64,000 bases of DNA from Aerophototrophica crusticola (lineage in GTDB: Bacteria > Pseudomonadota > Alphaproteobacteria > Azospirillales > Azospirillaceae). The translations under genes and the position numbers were made by a program. Location: the NCBI GenBank assembly GCA_001939945.1, contig MOEB01000002.1, forward strand, positions 62,001 through 126,000, written 5' to 3'. The first letter of the stretch is position 1; every line of letters starts with the position of its first letter. The notes beneath the pieces are model-generated. The model had not been told where the DNA came from. It saw only the letters and a list, made by a program, of their open reading frames with translations, and searched no databases. Of this stretch, positions 16,177 to 23,663 are shown piece by piece.

Positions 16177-16902
16177 TCAGGGAAACGGGCAGCGTGTGCC
16201 GTTGATTTCGACGAAGGACCGCGCGCCCTGGTTCACGGTGAAGCGGAACTCCTTGTCGCCCACCACCACGGAATGTTCCAGGGGCAGGGGCCCCGTGGCG
16301 CTGGTGGCTTGGCCGTCGGCCTGGACGAACTTCAGGGTCACCGGCTTGGTGGGATCGAACCAGGCTTCCACGTTCCCGGCGGCATTGCGGGCCGGCTGGC
16401 CCCCGCCGGTCACGGTGATGGCCCCGTCGGCAAAGGCCACCTGGGTGTTGGCCCCCTTGTAGACGGGGGTGGGCAGCACGAACCGCTTCACCTCCGCCGG
16501 GGCGCAGGCGCGGCGCATGCCGGTCTGCTCGATCACGAAGGCCAGGCGGGTCGGGTCCACGCCCTCCGCCAGCCGCTTGGCCAGCAGGTCCCGCAGCTTG
16601 GCAAGGTCGCCGCTCGGCACCTCCCGCTGCAGGCGGATCTCCAGCTCGTTGGCGCGGATCTCCTGGGTCTGGGCAATCTGCTGGAGCTGGGCGGCACGCT
16701 TCTCCGCCTTGTCCTTGGCGGCGGCCATGGCGGCCACCTCCTGCTCAAGGGAGTCGGCCCTGGATTTCACCTGCTCCACGCCCACGGTGTAGGAAAACCC
16801 CGCGATGCCAGCGAGCACCACCAACCCGGACAGCCAGGTCAGCAGGCGGGACCAGAAGCGCCGCCGCCGGCGGCGGTTGTAGTCATAGAGGCCGTAGCTC
16901 AT
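16177..16902 (-). CDS. Membrane-anchored coiled-coil protein of unknown function
   Basis: I do not recognise this 241-residue protein. It starts MSYGLYDYNRRRRRRFWSRL, a strongly basic stretch before a single membrane segment (about residues 22-42). A coiled coil follows (about 45-100, rich in Glu, Ala, Gln and Lys), then a C-terminal domain of about 130 residues with strand-like sequence, ending near NGTRCPFP. Two cysteines (MRRACAPAEV and the one near the end) could form a disulfide if the domain is periplasmic, as the positive-inside rule predicts. An alternative ATG 21 bases upstream is possible. It stands alone between the dehydrogenase and glutathione peroxidase genes. Confidence 0.7.
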   Translation of the reverse strand: MSYGLYDYNRRRRRRFWSRLLTWLSGLVVLAGIAGFSYTVGVEQVKSRADSLEQEVAAMAAAKDKAEKRAAQLQQIAQTQEIRANELEIRLQREVPSGDLAKLRDLLAKRLAEGVDPTRLAFVIEQTGMRRACAPAEVKRFVLPTPVYKGANTQVAFADGAITVTGGGQPARNAAGNVEAWFDPTKPVTLKFVQADGQATSATGPLPLEHSVVVGDKEFRFTVNQGARSFVEINGTRCPFP

Positions 16903-17024
16903 TCCGGGATCAGCGCCGCGCATGGGGTGGGGTGCCGCCGGCTAACCCGGACGGATGAGTGCGGACCCTAACGGCAGGGCCAGGCAAACTCAAGGCGCAG
17001 CGCTGTGGCCTTTGCCGCTACTGC

Positions 17025-17561
17025 TCAGCGCGGCAGCACTTTCTCGATGGCATCCTTCAGCACCGCGCTCTGCGGCGCGACGGTGGAGGGGAAAGCGGCT
17101 ACCAGCGTGCCGTCCGGGGCCACCAGATACTTGTGGAAGTTCCATTTCGGCGGCCCCTTCTCCGCCCCGGCCCATTTGTAGAAGGGGTGGGCCTGGGGGC
17201 CAGTGACGGCCACCTTGGCGGTCATGGGGAAATCGATGGCAAAGTTCACGGCGCAGAATTCCTTGATCTGCGACTCGGACCCCGGCTCCTGGCCGCCGAA
17301 GTCGTTGGACGGCACGCCAAGTACCACCAACCCTTTGTCCCGGTAGGCCTGCCACAAGGCCTGCAACCCCTCATACTGCGGGGTATAACCGCAGAGCGAC
17401 GCCGTGTTCACGACCAGCACGGCCTTGCCCTTATAACCGGACAGGGGCAGGGGCCCGCCCTCGATGGCGGTGAAGCCGTAATCCAGCGCACCCGCCGCCC
17501 AGGCGCCGGGCGAAGACAGGGCCGTGAAAGCGACCAGGGCGGGAAGAATCAGGCGGCGCAT
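17025..17561 (-). CDS. Glutathione peroxidase family protein, exported
   Basis: This 178-residue protein has an N-terminal signal peptide (cleavage near AWAAG), then the peroxidase core. The catalytic tetrad is present: Cys57 in NTASLCGYTPQYEGL, Gln91 in FGGQEPG, and Trp140-Asn141 in KWNFHKYL. Cys is encoded by TGC, not by a selenocysteine TGA. Such enzymes reduce hydrogen peroxide and lipid peroxides with thioredoxin or glutathione. The signal peptide places it in the periplasm, where the reductant is uncertain. It is a single gene following the hairpin-rich spacer. Confidence 0.92.
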   Translation of the reverse strand: MRRLILPALVAFTALSSPGAWAAGALDYGFTAIEGGPLPLSGYKGKAVLVVNTASLCGYTPQYEGLQALWQAYRDKGLVVLGVPSNDFGGQEPGSESQIKEFCAVNFAIDFPMTAKVAVTGPQAHPFYKWAGAEKGPPKWNFHKYLVAPDGTLVAAFPSTVAPQSAVLKDAIEKVLPR

Positions 17562-17625
17562 GGCAGGTCCGTGGCGGTGTCTGTCCCTACAACATAGGCC
17601 CGCCGAACCCCGTCGCCAGGGCGTA

Positions 17626-17674
17626 GAGCGTGTTTACGCAAGCCATAAACACGCTCCGGCGGCGACTGCCGCCG
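17626..17674. repeat. Two adjacent perfect hairpins in the gpx-lptD spacer
   Basis: An 11-bp perfect stem (GAGCGTGTTTA/TAAACACGCTC, 9-base loop, 17626-17656) is followed without a gap by a 7-bp stem (CGGCGGC/GCCGCCG, loop GACT, 17657-17674). They lie directly beside the double-hairpin repeat at 17675. The ~210-base space between the two minus-strand genes holds no open frame and is almost entirely foldable. Confidence 0.6.
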
Positions 17675-17738
17675 CGCGGGCCCATGCCCGCGTAAGCCAA
17701 GCCGCGAATGCGGCGCCGGCGTGTGAGGAACAGGGAAC
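17675..17738 (+). repeat. Double-hairpin repeat element, copy A
   Basis: A 7-bp stem (CGCGGGC/GCCCGCG, loop CCAT) is followed by the constant linker TAAGCCAA, a second stem GCCGC/GCGGC, GCCGG and a TGAGGAAC...GGGAAC tail. A second copy at 60825 has the same linker and layout but a different first stem that still pairs. It may be a dispersed repeat or a structured RNA. It lies downstream of lptD and upstream of gpx. Confidence 0.6.
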
Positions 17739-17741
17739 GCT

Positions 17742-17773
17742 AGGCCCGTTTCCAGTCTGCGGGAAACAGGCCT
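17742..17773 (-). terminator. Hairpin at the end of lptD
   Basis: A 12-bp stem (one G-U pair on the minus strand; AGGCCTGTTTCC/GGAAACGGGCCT) with an 8-base loop starts within the lptD stop codon. No U-tract follows, so it may stabilise the 3' end rather than terminate on its own. Confidence 0.5.
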
Positions 17774-19994
17774 AGCGCGCGTCCTGCTGGCCGAAGACGT
17801 TGCCGGAGATGGAAGGGCTCAGGAACTCGCCCAGGTTCTTGAACACCAGGCGGAAGAACACCCTGTCCCCGCTGTCGATGCCAGAGCGCTGGGTGAAGTC
17901 GCGCTCGCCTACCAGCTGGAAGGTCAGGCACTCGTCCTGGTAGGTCAGCACCAGGCCCGTGGCGATAGGACCGCCGTTTTCCGCCAGGTCGCGCCGGTGG
18001 CTGACGCCCGCCGACCAGTAGCGGGAGAAGGAGGAGTTGACGCCGACCGTCAGCTCCTCCCGGTTCTGGGAGGCGGTGCCGCGCTCCAAAGTCAGCCGGT
18101 CCAGGTACAGGTAGCTGGCATTGACCCGGAACTCCGCCGGCCCGGCGGACACATAGGCCTCGTGCCGGCGCTGGGCCAGGGTGTCGCTGTCCAGGCGGAA
18201 GGAATAGGACAGGTCCAGCCAGGGGCTGGGGGTGAGTTGCAGCCGGCCGACCACGTCCGACCATTTCTTCTCCAGGCCGGAGCCCTGGGGGAAGTCCGTC
18301 TCCTCCTGCAAGCGGTAGCTCTGGCCCAGGAACAGGGAGCTGCTGCCGCCGCCGAAGCCGAACAGGCCCGCCTTGACGCCGTAGGTCACCCGTTGGCCGC
18401 CCTCCAGCCGGTCCACGCCGGGGAAGCGCGACGGCAGGAACAAGTTCGAATGGTCGAACTCGATGTCCTGGCTGTCCTCATTCGGGATGTCGTCGTCGTT
18501 CACATTGTTCGGCGCGGCCGAGAACATGACAATGGGCTCGATAAGCTGCTGCACCGTCCCGCTCTGCCGGGCCAGCGGGAAGCTCATCATCCACTGGGCC
18601 TGGGGGAAGACCCGCAGGCTTGTCTCGTTGTCCCGCTCCGCCGCGGCCAGGGTGGGCCTGTAGTCATTGGCCCAATAGGCGTCGGCCCGGATGCTGGCGG
18701 CGAAGGTGTTCACCAGCCCGATGGGCGCCACCAAATCCCGGCGCCAGCCGGTCTGGGCGGAGATGCGCCGCGTGTCGGTGCCGTCGGCCCGGGTCAGGGC
18801 CAGCAGGTTTCCGTCAACGGACCAGCGCCCGCCCAACAGGCTGCCCGGCTCCCCCAGCGCGCTGTAGGTCGCCAGAGGGAAGACCAGCGGCTCCTCTTCC
18901 GGGTTGCCGGGCCGCAGGTCCTGGAAGCTGTAGGCGTTGAGCGACAGGTAGTCCCGTGCGTTGAACCGCTCCACGAAGGCGCGGGAGGTCAGCAAGTCCT
19001 TCTCGCTGTAATCATAGCGCCGCAAGTGGCTGTCGTCCGACGTGCGCTCCAGGTCGAAGCCCCAGCGCCATTGCTGGTTAATGTCGAAGCGACCATTGCC
19101 GAAGGCGTGCCAGCGGAACTCGTTGTCGGCGGTCTGGGCCGCGCCGAATCCTTCCGTCCGCTCCGCATAGGTGGCGCTGCCCGACAGGGTCATGCTGCCG
19201 GAGCTGAAACGCTGGCGGTACTGGCCGCCCAGCAGCAGCCCGTCCTCCGTGCTGGGCGTGACCTCCAGGGTGAAGTCCTTGGAAGGGTCGATGTCGAAGA
19301 AATAATAGATGCGGGCGTAGGTGCCGATGTCGCTGTTGAAGCCGCCACCCGGCGCCAGGAAGCCGCTGCGCCGCTTCACCGACGGGTCGGGGTGGGAGAA
19401 GAAGGGTGTGTAAGCCACGGGGATGCCCCCGATCTCCAGCAGCGCATCCCGGTAATAGATTTCCTTCGCTTCTGTGTCATGGGTGACGCGGGCGGCCCGG
19501 ATCTGCCAGAGGGGTGACCGGGTCGGGTCCTCCTGGCACAGGTCGCAGGGGCTGTAGACCGCCTTCTCCATGCGCACATAGCGCCCGTCCACCCGCTCAC
19601 CCTCCGCGGCGGCGATGCGGGAATTGTCCGCCATCAGCACGCGCACCCGGTCGATGAAGCCCTGGCGCATGTCGTCGGCCAACTCGACATAGTCGGCGAA
19701 CACCACTTCGCCGCTGGGCTCCAGCATGGAGACGTTGCCGCTGGCGGTGACGACGTTGGTCTTCTCGCTGAACTGGACCTTGTCGGCCAGCAGGATCCGG
19801 GTGCCCTGGGCCAGCTCCACCCGGCCGGAGGCCGTGACGATGCCCGTCTTGTCGTCATAGTCCACCGAATCCGCGCTCAACAGCACGGGCTGGCCGCTGC
19901 CCGTGGGCTGGGCCAGGGCCGGGCCGGCCAGCAGGAAGCAGGCGGCAACGGCGGTGCCGAGGAGACGGCGGCGGAATGTCATGGGGGAGGGCAT
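17772..19994 (-). CDS. lptD: LPS-assembly outer-membrane protein LptD
   Basis: This 740-residue precursor has a signal peptide (RRRLLGTAVAACFLLAGPAL). An OstA-type N-terminal domain follows (about 30-190; DSVDYDDKTGIVTASGRVEL, ASGNVSMLEPSGEVVFADYV) and then a large C-terminal beta-barrel rich in alternating aromatic strands. CDLCQ in the N-domain supplies a cysteine pair for disulfide formation. LptD with LptE inserts lipopolysaccharide into the outer leaflet. Two ATGs are possible, at 19994 (used) and 19982; neither has a strong ribosome site. Longer frames run into antisense of the spacer. It lies downstream of the RAM-domain gene on the same strand. Confidence 0.92.
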   Translation of the reverse strand: MPSPMTFRRRLLGTAVAACFLLAGPALAQPTGSGQPVLLSADSVDYDDKTGIVTASGRVELAQGTRILLADKVQFSEKTNVVTASGNVSMLEPSGEVVFADYVELADDMRQGFIDRVRVLMADNSRIAAAEGERVDGRYVRMEKAVYSPCDLCQEDPTRSPLWQIRAARVTHDTEAKEIYYRDALLEIGGIPVAYTPFFSHPDPSVKRRSGFLAPGGGFNSDIGTYARIYYFFDIDPSKDFTLEVTPSTEDGLLLGGQYRQRFSSGSMTLSGSATYAERTEGFGAAQTADNEFRWHAFGNGRFDINQQWRWGFDLERTSDDSHLRRYDYSEKDLLTSRAFVERFNARDYLSLNAYSFQDLRPGNPEEEPLVFPLATYSALGEPGSLLGGRWSVDGNLLALTRADGTDTRRISAQTGWRRDLVAPIGLVNTFAASIRADAYWANDYRPTLAAAERDNETSLRVFPQAQWMMSFPLARQSGTVQQLIEPIVMFSAAPNNVNDDDIPNEDSQDIEFDHSNLFLPSRFPGVDRLEGGQRVTYGVKAGLFGFGGGSSSLFLGQSYRLQEETDFPQGSGLEKKWSDVVGRLQLTPSPWLDLSYSFRLDSDTLAQRRHEAYVSAGPAEFRVNASYLYLDRLTLERGTASQNREELTVGVNSSFSRYWSAGVSHRRDLAENGGPIATGLVLTYQDECLTFQLVGERDFTQRSGIDSGDRVFFRLVFKNLGEFLSPSISGNVFGQQDAR

Positions 19995-20128
19995 CAGCAG
20001 ACGGGGGCGTCGGGCAGGGATCGCGCCCACCTTTCCCTTACCCCGCCTGGAAGTCAACCGCGCGGCCGTGCGGGCGGGGCTTAACGCGTCCAATACTTGG
20101 GATGGCCTGTGGACGGCCATGCCCCGCG

Positions 20129-20371
20129 TCAGACGAAAGCCTTGAAGGTGATGATGGTGAAAGTGTCCTTCACCCCGGCCAGGGTCTGGATACGGCCGGT
20201 GACGAAGTGGCCGATATCGTCGCCATCGGCCAGGAAACACTTCATCATCAGGTCGTACTGGCCGGAGATGGAGTGCACCTCGGAGACCTCCTCCACCGTC
20301 TGTACGGCGAGGTCGGCCACCTCATAGGCCTTGCCAAGCTCGCACTTCACCTGGACGAAGATGGTCTGCAT
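20129..20371 (-). CDS. Stand-alone Lrp/AsnC ligand-binding (RAM) domain protein
   Basis: The 80-residue protein is a single RAM domain: MQTIFVQVKCELGKAYEVAD, a central SGQYDLMMKCFLADGDDIG, and a C-terminal GVKDTFTIITFKAF strand. It has no helix-turn-helix. Such stand-alone RAM proteins form oligomers and bind amino acids, possibly modulating Lrp-type regulators. The start is five bases after the helicase stop codon, so it is probably co-transcribed with that gene. Confidence 0.88.
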   Translation of the reverse strand: MQTIFVQVKCELGKAYEVADLAVQTVEEVSEVHSISGQYDLMMKCFLADGDDIGHFVTGRIQTLAGVKDTFTIITFKAFV

Positions 20372-20376
20372 GGCCT

Positions 20377-21957
20377 TCAGCCCTCGGAGTCGGCCCCGGT
20401 CTCGGTCGCCGACGCGGCCTTGGGCGGGCGGGCGGCGCGCAGGATGAAGGCCGGCACGTCGTCACCGAAGCCGATGACCGGCACCCGATCCTCGTCCTGC
20501 TCCTCCCGGCGGCGGCGGCGATCCTCGCGGTGGTCGCGATAGTCACTGCGGTCGCGGCCCCCCTCCACGCGGGGATACGCCTCGACCCGGTCGCGACGCT
20601 CACCCCGGGCGGGACGCTCGGCGCGCTCCTCCTGGGCAGGGCGCTCATCGCGGCGGCGACGGTGGCGCGGCTCCTGGTCCGGCTCGGCGGCGGCGACGGC
20701 TTCCACGGGCGCAGCCTCCGCGGCCTCGCCCCGGGGGCGGCGGGAACGGTCGCGGTCACGCCTCGGCTCATCCTTCTTGCCACCGCGGCCACCGCGGCGG
20801 CGGCCGGCGCCCTCGGAGAAGTCCAGCTCGGGCGACTCTAGCCCGTCCACCAGGACGCGCGGAATCTCCTTGCCGATGAGCTTCTCAATGGCCAGGACCA
20901 GCTTGCCGTCCTCCGGCGTCGCGATGGTGAAGGCGCGGCCGGACTTGCCCGCCCGGCCGGTGCGGCCGATGCGGTGGACATAGTCCTCGGAGTGGTGGGG
21001 CGTATCGAAGTTGAAGACGTGGCTGACGCCGGAAATGTCGATACCGCGGGCCGCCACGTCGGAGCAGACCAGCAGGTCCAGCTTGCCTGCCTTGAAGGCC
21101 TCCAGTGTCTCCGTCCGCTTGGACTGGACCATGTCGCCGTGCAGGGCGCCGGCGTTGAAGCCGTGCTTGACCAGCGACTGGTGCAGGATCGCCACGTCCT
21201 TCTTGCGGTTGCAGAAGATGAAGGCGTTCTTGACGTCGTCCGTCTTCAGGAAGTGGCGCAGCGCCTTGCGCTTGTCCATGTCGTCCACGACGACCAGCGC
21301 CTGGGTCACCGTCGCTGCGGGGGAGGCGGGCGGGGCCACCGTCACCTCACGCGGGTTCATCAGGAACTGGTCGGCCAGCCGCTTGATCTCCGGCGGCATG
21401 GTGGCGCTGAAGAACAGGGTCTGGCGGATCTTGGGAAGCAGGCCGACGATGCGCTCGATATCGGGGATGAACCCCATGTCGAGCATGCGGTCCGCCTCGT
21501 CGATCACCAGGATCTTGATGTCGGTCAGCAGGATGTTGCCGCGGTCGAACAGGTCCATCATGCGGCCGGGCGTGGCGATCAGCACGTCCACGCCACGTTC
21601 CAGCTTCTTGATCTGGTCGCCGAAGGACTCGCCGCCGATCAGCAGCGCCATGTTCAGCTTGTTGTACTTGCCGTAGGTCTCGAAGTTTTCGGCGACCTGG
21701 GCGGCCAGCTCGCGGGTCGGCTCCAGGATGAGCGAGCGCGGCATCCGCGCCTTGGCCCGGCCCTGGGCCAGGATCTCGATCATCGGCAGGGTGAAGCCGG
21801 CCGTCTTGCCTGTCCCGGTCTGGGCGCAGCCGAGCACGTCCCGCCCCTGGAGAACCCACGGGATCGCCTTTTCCTGGATGGGAGTCGGCGTGGTGTAGCC
21901 GGCATCCTCAACGGCGCGCAGGACTTCGGGCCCGAGCCCAAGTTCCGAAAAGTGCAT
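20377..21957 (-). CDS. DEAD-box ATP-dependent RNA helicase (RhlE/CsdA-like) with charged tail
   Basis: This 526-residue helicase carries all motifs in order: Q motif (TPTPIQEKAIPWVLQG), I (AQTGTGKT), Ia (PTRELA), II (VIDEADRMLDMGF), III (SAT) and VI (HRIGRTGRAGKSG). The core ends near residue 380. A tail of about 140 residues follows, rich in Arg, Asp, Glu and Gly with RRRGGRGGKKDEPRRDRDRS, likely for RNA binding. It probably works in ribosome assembly, cold adaptation or mRNA decay. The tail cannot assign it firmly to RhlE, CsdA or SrmB. It heads a two-gene operon with the RAM protein and is divergent from the hydrolase at 22163. Confidence 0.92.
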   Translation of the reverse strand: MHFSELGLGPEVLRAVEDAGYTTPTPIQEKAIPWVLQGRDVLGCAQTGTGKTAGFTLPMIEILAQGRAKARMPRSLILEPTRELAAQVAENFETYGKYNKLNMALLIGGESFGDQIKKLERGVDVLIATPGRMMDLFDRGNILLTDIKILVIDEADRMLDMGFIPDIERIVGLLPKIRQTLFFSATMPPEIKRLADQFLMNPREVTVAPPASPAATVTQALVVVDDMDKRKALRHFLKTDDVKNAFIFCNRKKDVAILHQSLVKHGFNAGALHGDMVQSKRTETLEAFKAGKLDLLVCSDVAARGIDISGVSHVFNFDTPHHSEDYVHRIGRTGRAGKSGRAFTIATPEDGKLVLAIEKLIGKEIPRVLVDGLESPELDFSEGAGRRRGGRGGKKDEPRRDRDRSRRPRGEAAEAAPVEAVAAAEPDQEPRHRRRRDERPAQEERAERPARGERRDRVEAYPRVEGGRDRSDYRDHREDRRRRREEQDEDRVPVIGFGDDVPAFILRAARPPKAASATETGADSEG

Positions 21958-22162
21958 TCGGCCTTCGTCTTATGCTGGGACGTCGATCAGTGCCGTGACG
22001 TCAGCGGCATAGATGGGTTGCTTCACCCGCTGGTCAATGCCGGTGGGGCGAGCCCGGCGGGCAGACAGCAGACAAGCCGCGCGGCTTGGCACCGGCGTCG
22101 GCCTGGGCTACGGTCCGGGTTTCCCTATCAAGGTTCGGGCCACAGGGCAAGGATTTCGGGCG

Positions 22163-22882
22163 ATGTCGGCGCAATACAGGAACGCAAGGCTGCCCCTCGT
22201 GCTGTTGCCGGGCTTGTTGTGCGACGCACGGCTCTGGAATCATCAAGCTTCGCACCTGTCGGACATGGCCGACATCTCCGTGCCGGACATGACCGGTGCG
22301 GACAGCATGGTGGCCCTGGCGGGGCAGGTCCTGGCCCACATGCCGGACCGATTCGCCCTGGCCGGCCTGTCCATGGGCGGCTACCTGGCCTTTGAGATCC
22401 TGCGCCAAGCACCGGGGCGTGTGTCCAGGCTCTGCCTGCTGGACACCACCGCCCGCCCCGACACGGCGGAGCAGCGGGCGCGCAGGGAAGGGCTGATCCG
22501 CTTGGCCGAGGGCGGCAAGTTTGCCTCGATTCCCGGTTTGCTGCTGCCGAACCTCATCCACCCGGACCGGCTCCGCGACGAGTCCCTGGCCGGCACCATC
22601 ACCGCCATGGCCCTCGACATCGGGGTGGAGGCGTTCTGCCGGCAGCAGCGGGCCATCATGGACCGTCCCGACAGCCGTCCCGGCCTGCCAAGCATCCAGG
22701 TACCCACCCTCTGCATCGTCGGGCGGGAAGACGCCATCACCCCGCCGGACCGGGCGGAGGAAATGGCGGCCGGCATCCCTGGCGCCAGGGTCGCCGTCGT
22801 GGAGCGCTGTGGCCACCTGTCGACGTTGGAGCAACCGGAAGCCGTCACCGCCTTGATGCGGGAGTGGCTGGCCCAGCCCTGA
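22163..22882 (+). CDS. Alpha/beta hydrolase
   Basis: This 239-residue hydrolase starts with LPLVLLPGLLCDARLW, which holds the oxyanion-hole HG-like region. The nucleophile Ser sits in FALAGLSMGGYLAFEIL. The acid is Asp in CIVGREDAITPP and the base is His in ERCGHLSTLEQPEAV. The closest general class is the esterase/MhpC-BioH-like group, and the substrate is unknown. The ATG at 22163 has AAGGAT upstream; a longer frame from 22013 runs through the divergent promoter region and is not favoured. It is read in the same direction as the small membrane protein gene that follows. Confidence 0.85.
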   Translation: MSAQYRNARLPLVLLPGLLCDARLWNHQASHLSDMADISVPDMTGADSMVALAGQVLAHMPDRFALAGLSMGGYLAFEILRQAPGRVSRLCLLDTTARPDTAEQRARREGLIRLAEGGKFASIPGLLLPNLIHPDRLRDESLAGTITAMALDIGVEAFCRQQRAIMDRPDSRPGLPSIQVPTLCIVGREDAITPPDRAEEMAAGIPGARVAVVERCGHLSTLEQPEAVTALMREWLAQP

Positions 22883-22961
22883 CCTTCACCCCCGCGGCAT
22901 CGGCGCGGTTGCAGGGGCAGGGGCCAGCGGCTAGGGTCTCGCCATCCTGAGGGAGGGTTCC

Positions 22962-23090
22962 ATGAGCTTCGCCGCCATCGGCGTCCTGTTCGTCGTCACC
23001 GCCATTTCCGCCGTCTGCATCTTCGCCCTGAAGGCGCCGGAGGGGGACGGCCACGGCCACCACCATGGCCACGGGCACGGTCACCACTGA
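22962..23090 (+). CDS. 42-residue membrane protein with His/Gly-rich tail
   Basis: A good ribosome site (GAGGGAGGG) precedes an ATG that opens a 42-codon frame. The product begins with a hydrophobic segment (MSFAAIGVLFVVTAISAVCI, running to about residue 23), then KAPEGDG and a tail in which 9 of the last 12 residues are His. A single membrane span with a His-rich end suggests a metal-binding or metal-sensing microprotein, but no family is recognised. It lies 79 bases after the hydrolase and is convergent with the isochorismatase-family gene. Codon use matches its neighbours. Confidence 0.72.
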   Translation: MSFAAIGVLFVVTAISAVCIFALKAPEGDGHGHHHGHGHGHH

Positions 23091-23105
23091 GGTCGGGCAA
23101 GGCCG

Positions 23106-23645
23106 CTACCGGATCAGCGCCAGGATGTCCCTGAACTCCGGCCGGTCATAGCGGCCCATCCACTCGAACAAGGCCATTTCCACGGTGACCACGTCCACCC
23201 CGTGGGCGCGCATCCGTTCCAGCGCGGCGGCCTTGTTCTCGGCATGGCGGGAGCCGACGGCGTCTGCCGCCACCGCGACGGGCAGGCCGATGGCCCGCAA
23301 GCCCAGTGCCGTCTGCAACACGCAGACATGCGCCTCTGCCCCGCACAGCACCACGGTGCCGCCGGCCTCAGCCCAGGTGCGGAAGGCCGGGACATGGGTG
23401 GCGTCGAACGTGGCCTTGTCGAAGGCCTGTTCGGCCAGCCCTGCCAGGGGTTCCACGGTCCCACCGATGCCCGCGGGGTTCTGTTCCGTCGCCACGACAG
23501 GCACCCCCAACCGCCGCGCCCCTGTCGCCAGGATGCGGCAGCGGTTGGTCACGTGGTCACCATGTTGCACGGCCCGCAATAGCCGGCCCTGCATGTCGAT
23601 GATGGCGAGGCGAGAGGAAGAGCCGTCCAGGGTCAAACGTGCCAT
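23106..23645 (-). CDS. Isochorismatase-family cysteine hydrolase
   Basis: This 179-residue protein has the cysteine-hydrolase triad: Asp17 (LAIIDMQG), Lys77 (FDKATF) and Cys108 (GAEAHVCVLQTA). The size and the 'AHVCVLQTA' context match the YcaC/isochorismatase-domain hydrolases, which hydrolyse amides or ureido groups. The exact substrate cannot be read from sequence. The start codon has no competing upstream ATG. It lies 18 bases after parE on the same strand, so it may be co-transcribed with parE. Confidence 0.87.
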   Translation of the reverse strand: MARLTLDGSSSRLAIIDMQGRLLRAVQHGDHVTNRCRILATGARRLGVPVVATEQNPAGIGGTVEPLAGLAEQAFDKATFDATHVPAFRTWAEAGGTVVLCGAEAHVCVLQTALGLRAIGLPVAVAADAVGSRHAENKAAALERMRAHGVDVVTVEMALFEWMGRYDRPEFRDILALIR

Positions 23646-23663
23646 CCCACCCGGCCTCCTGTC

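Noticed and set aside
17025-17561. Selenocysteine in glutathione peroxidase
   Set aside because: The active-site codon is TGC (Cys), not TGA, and no SECIS-like hairpin is needed.
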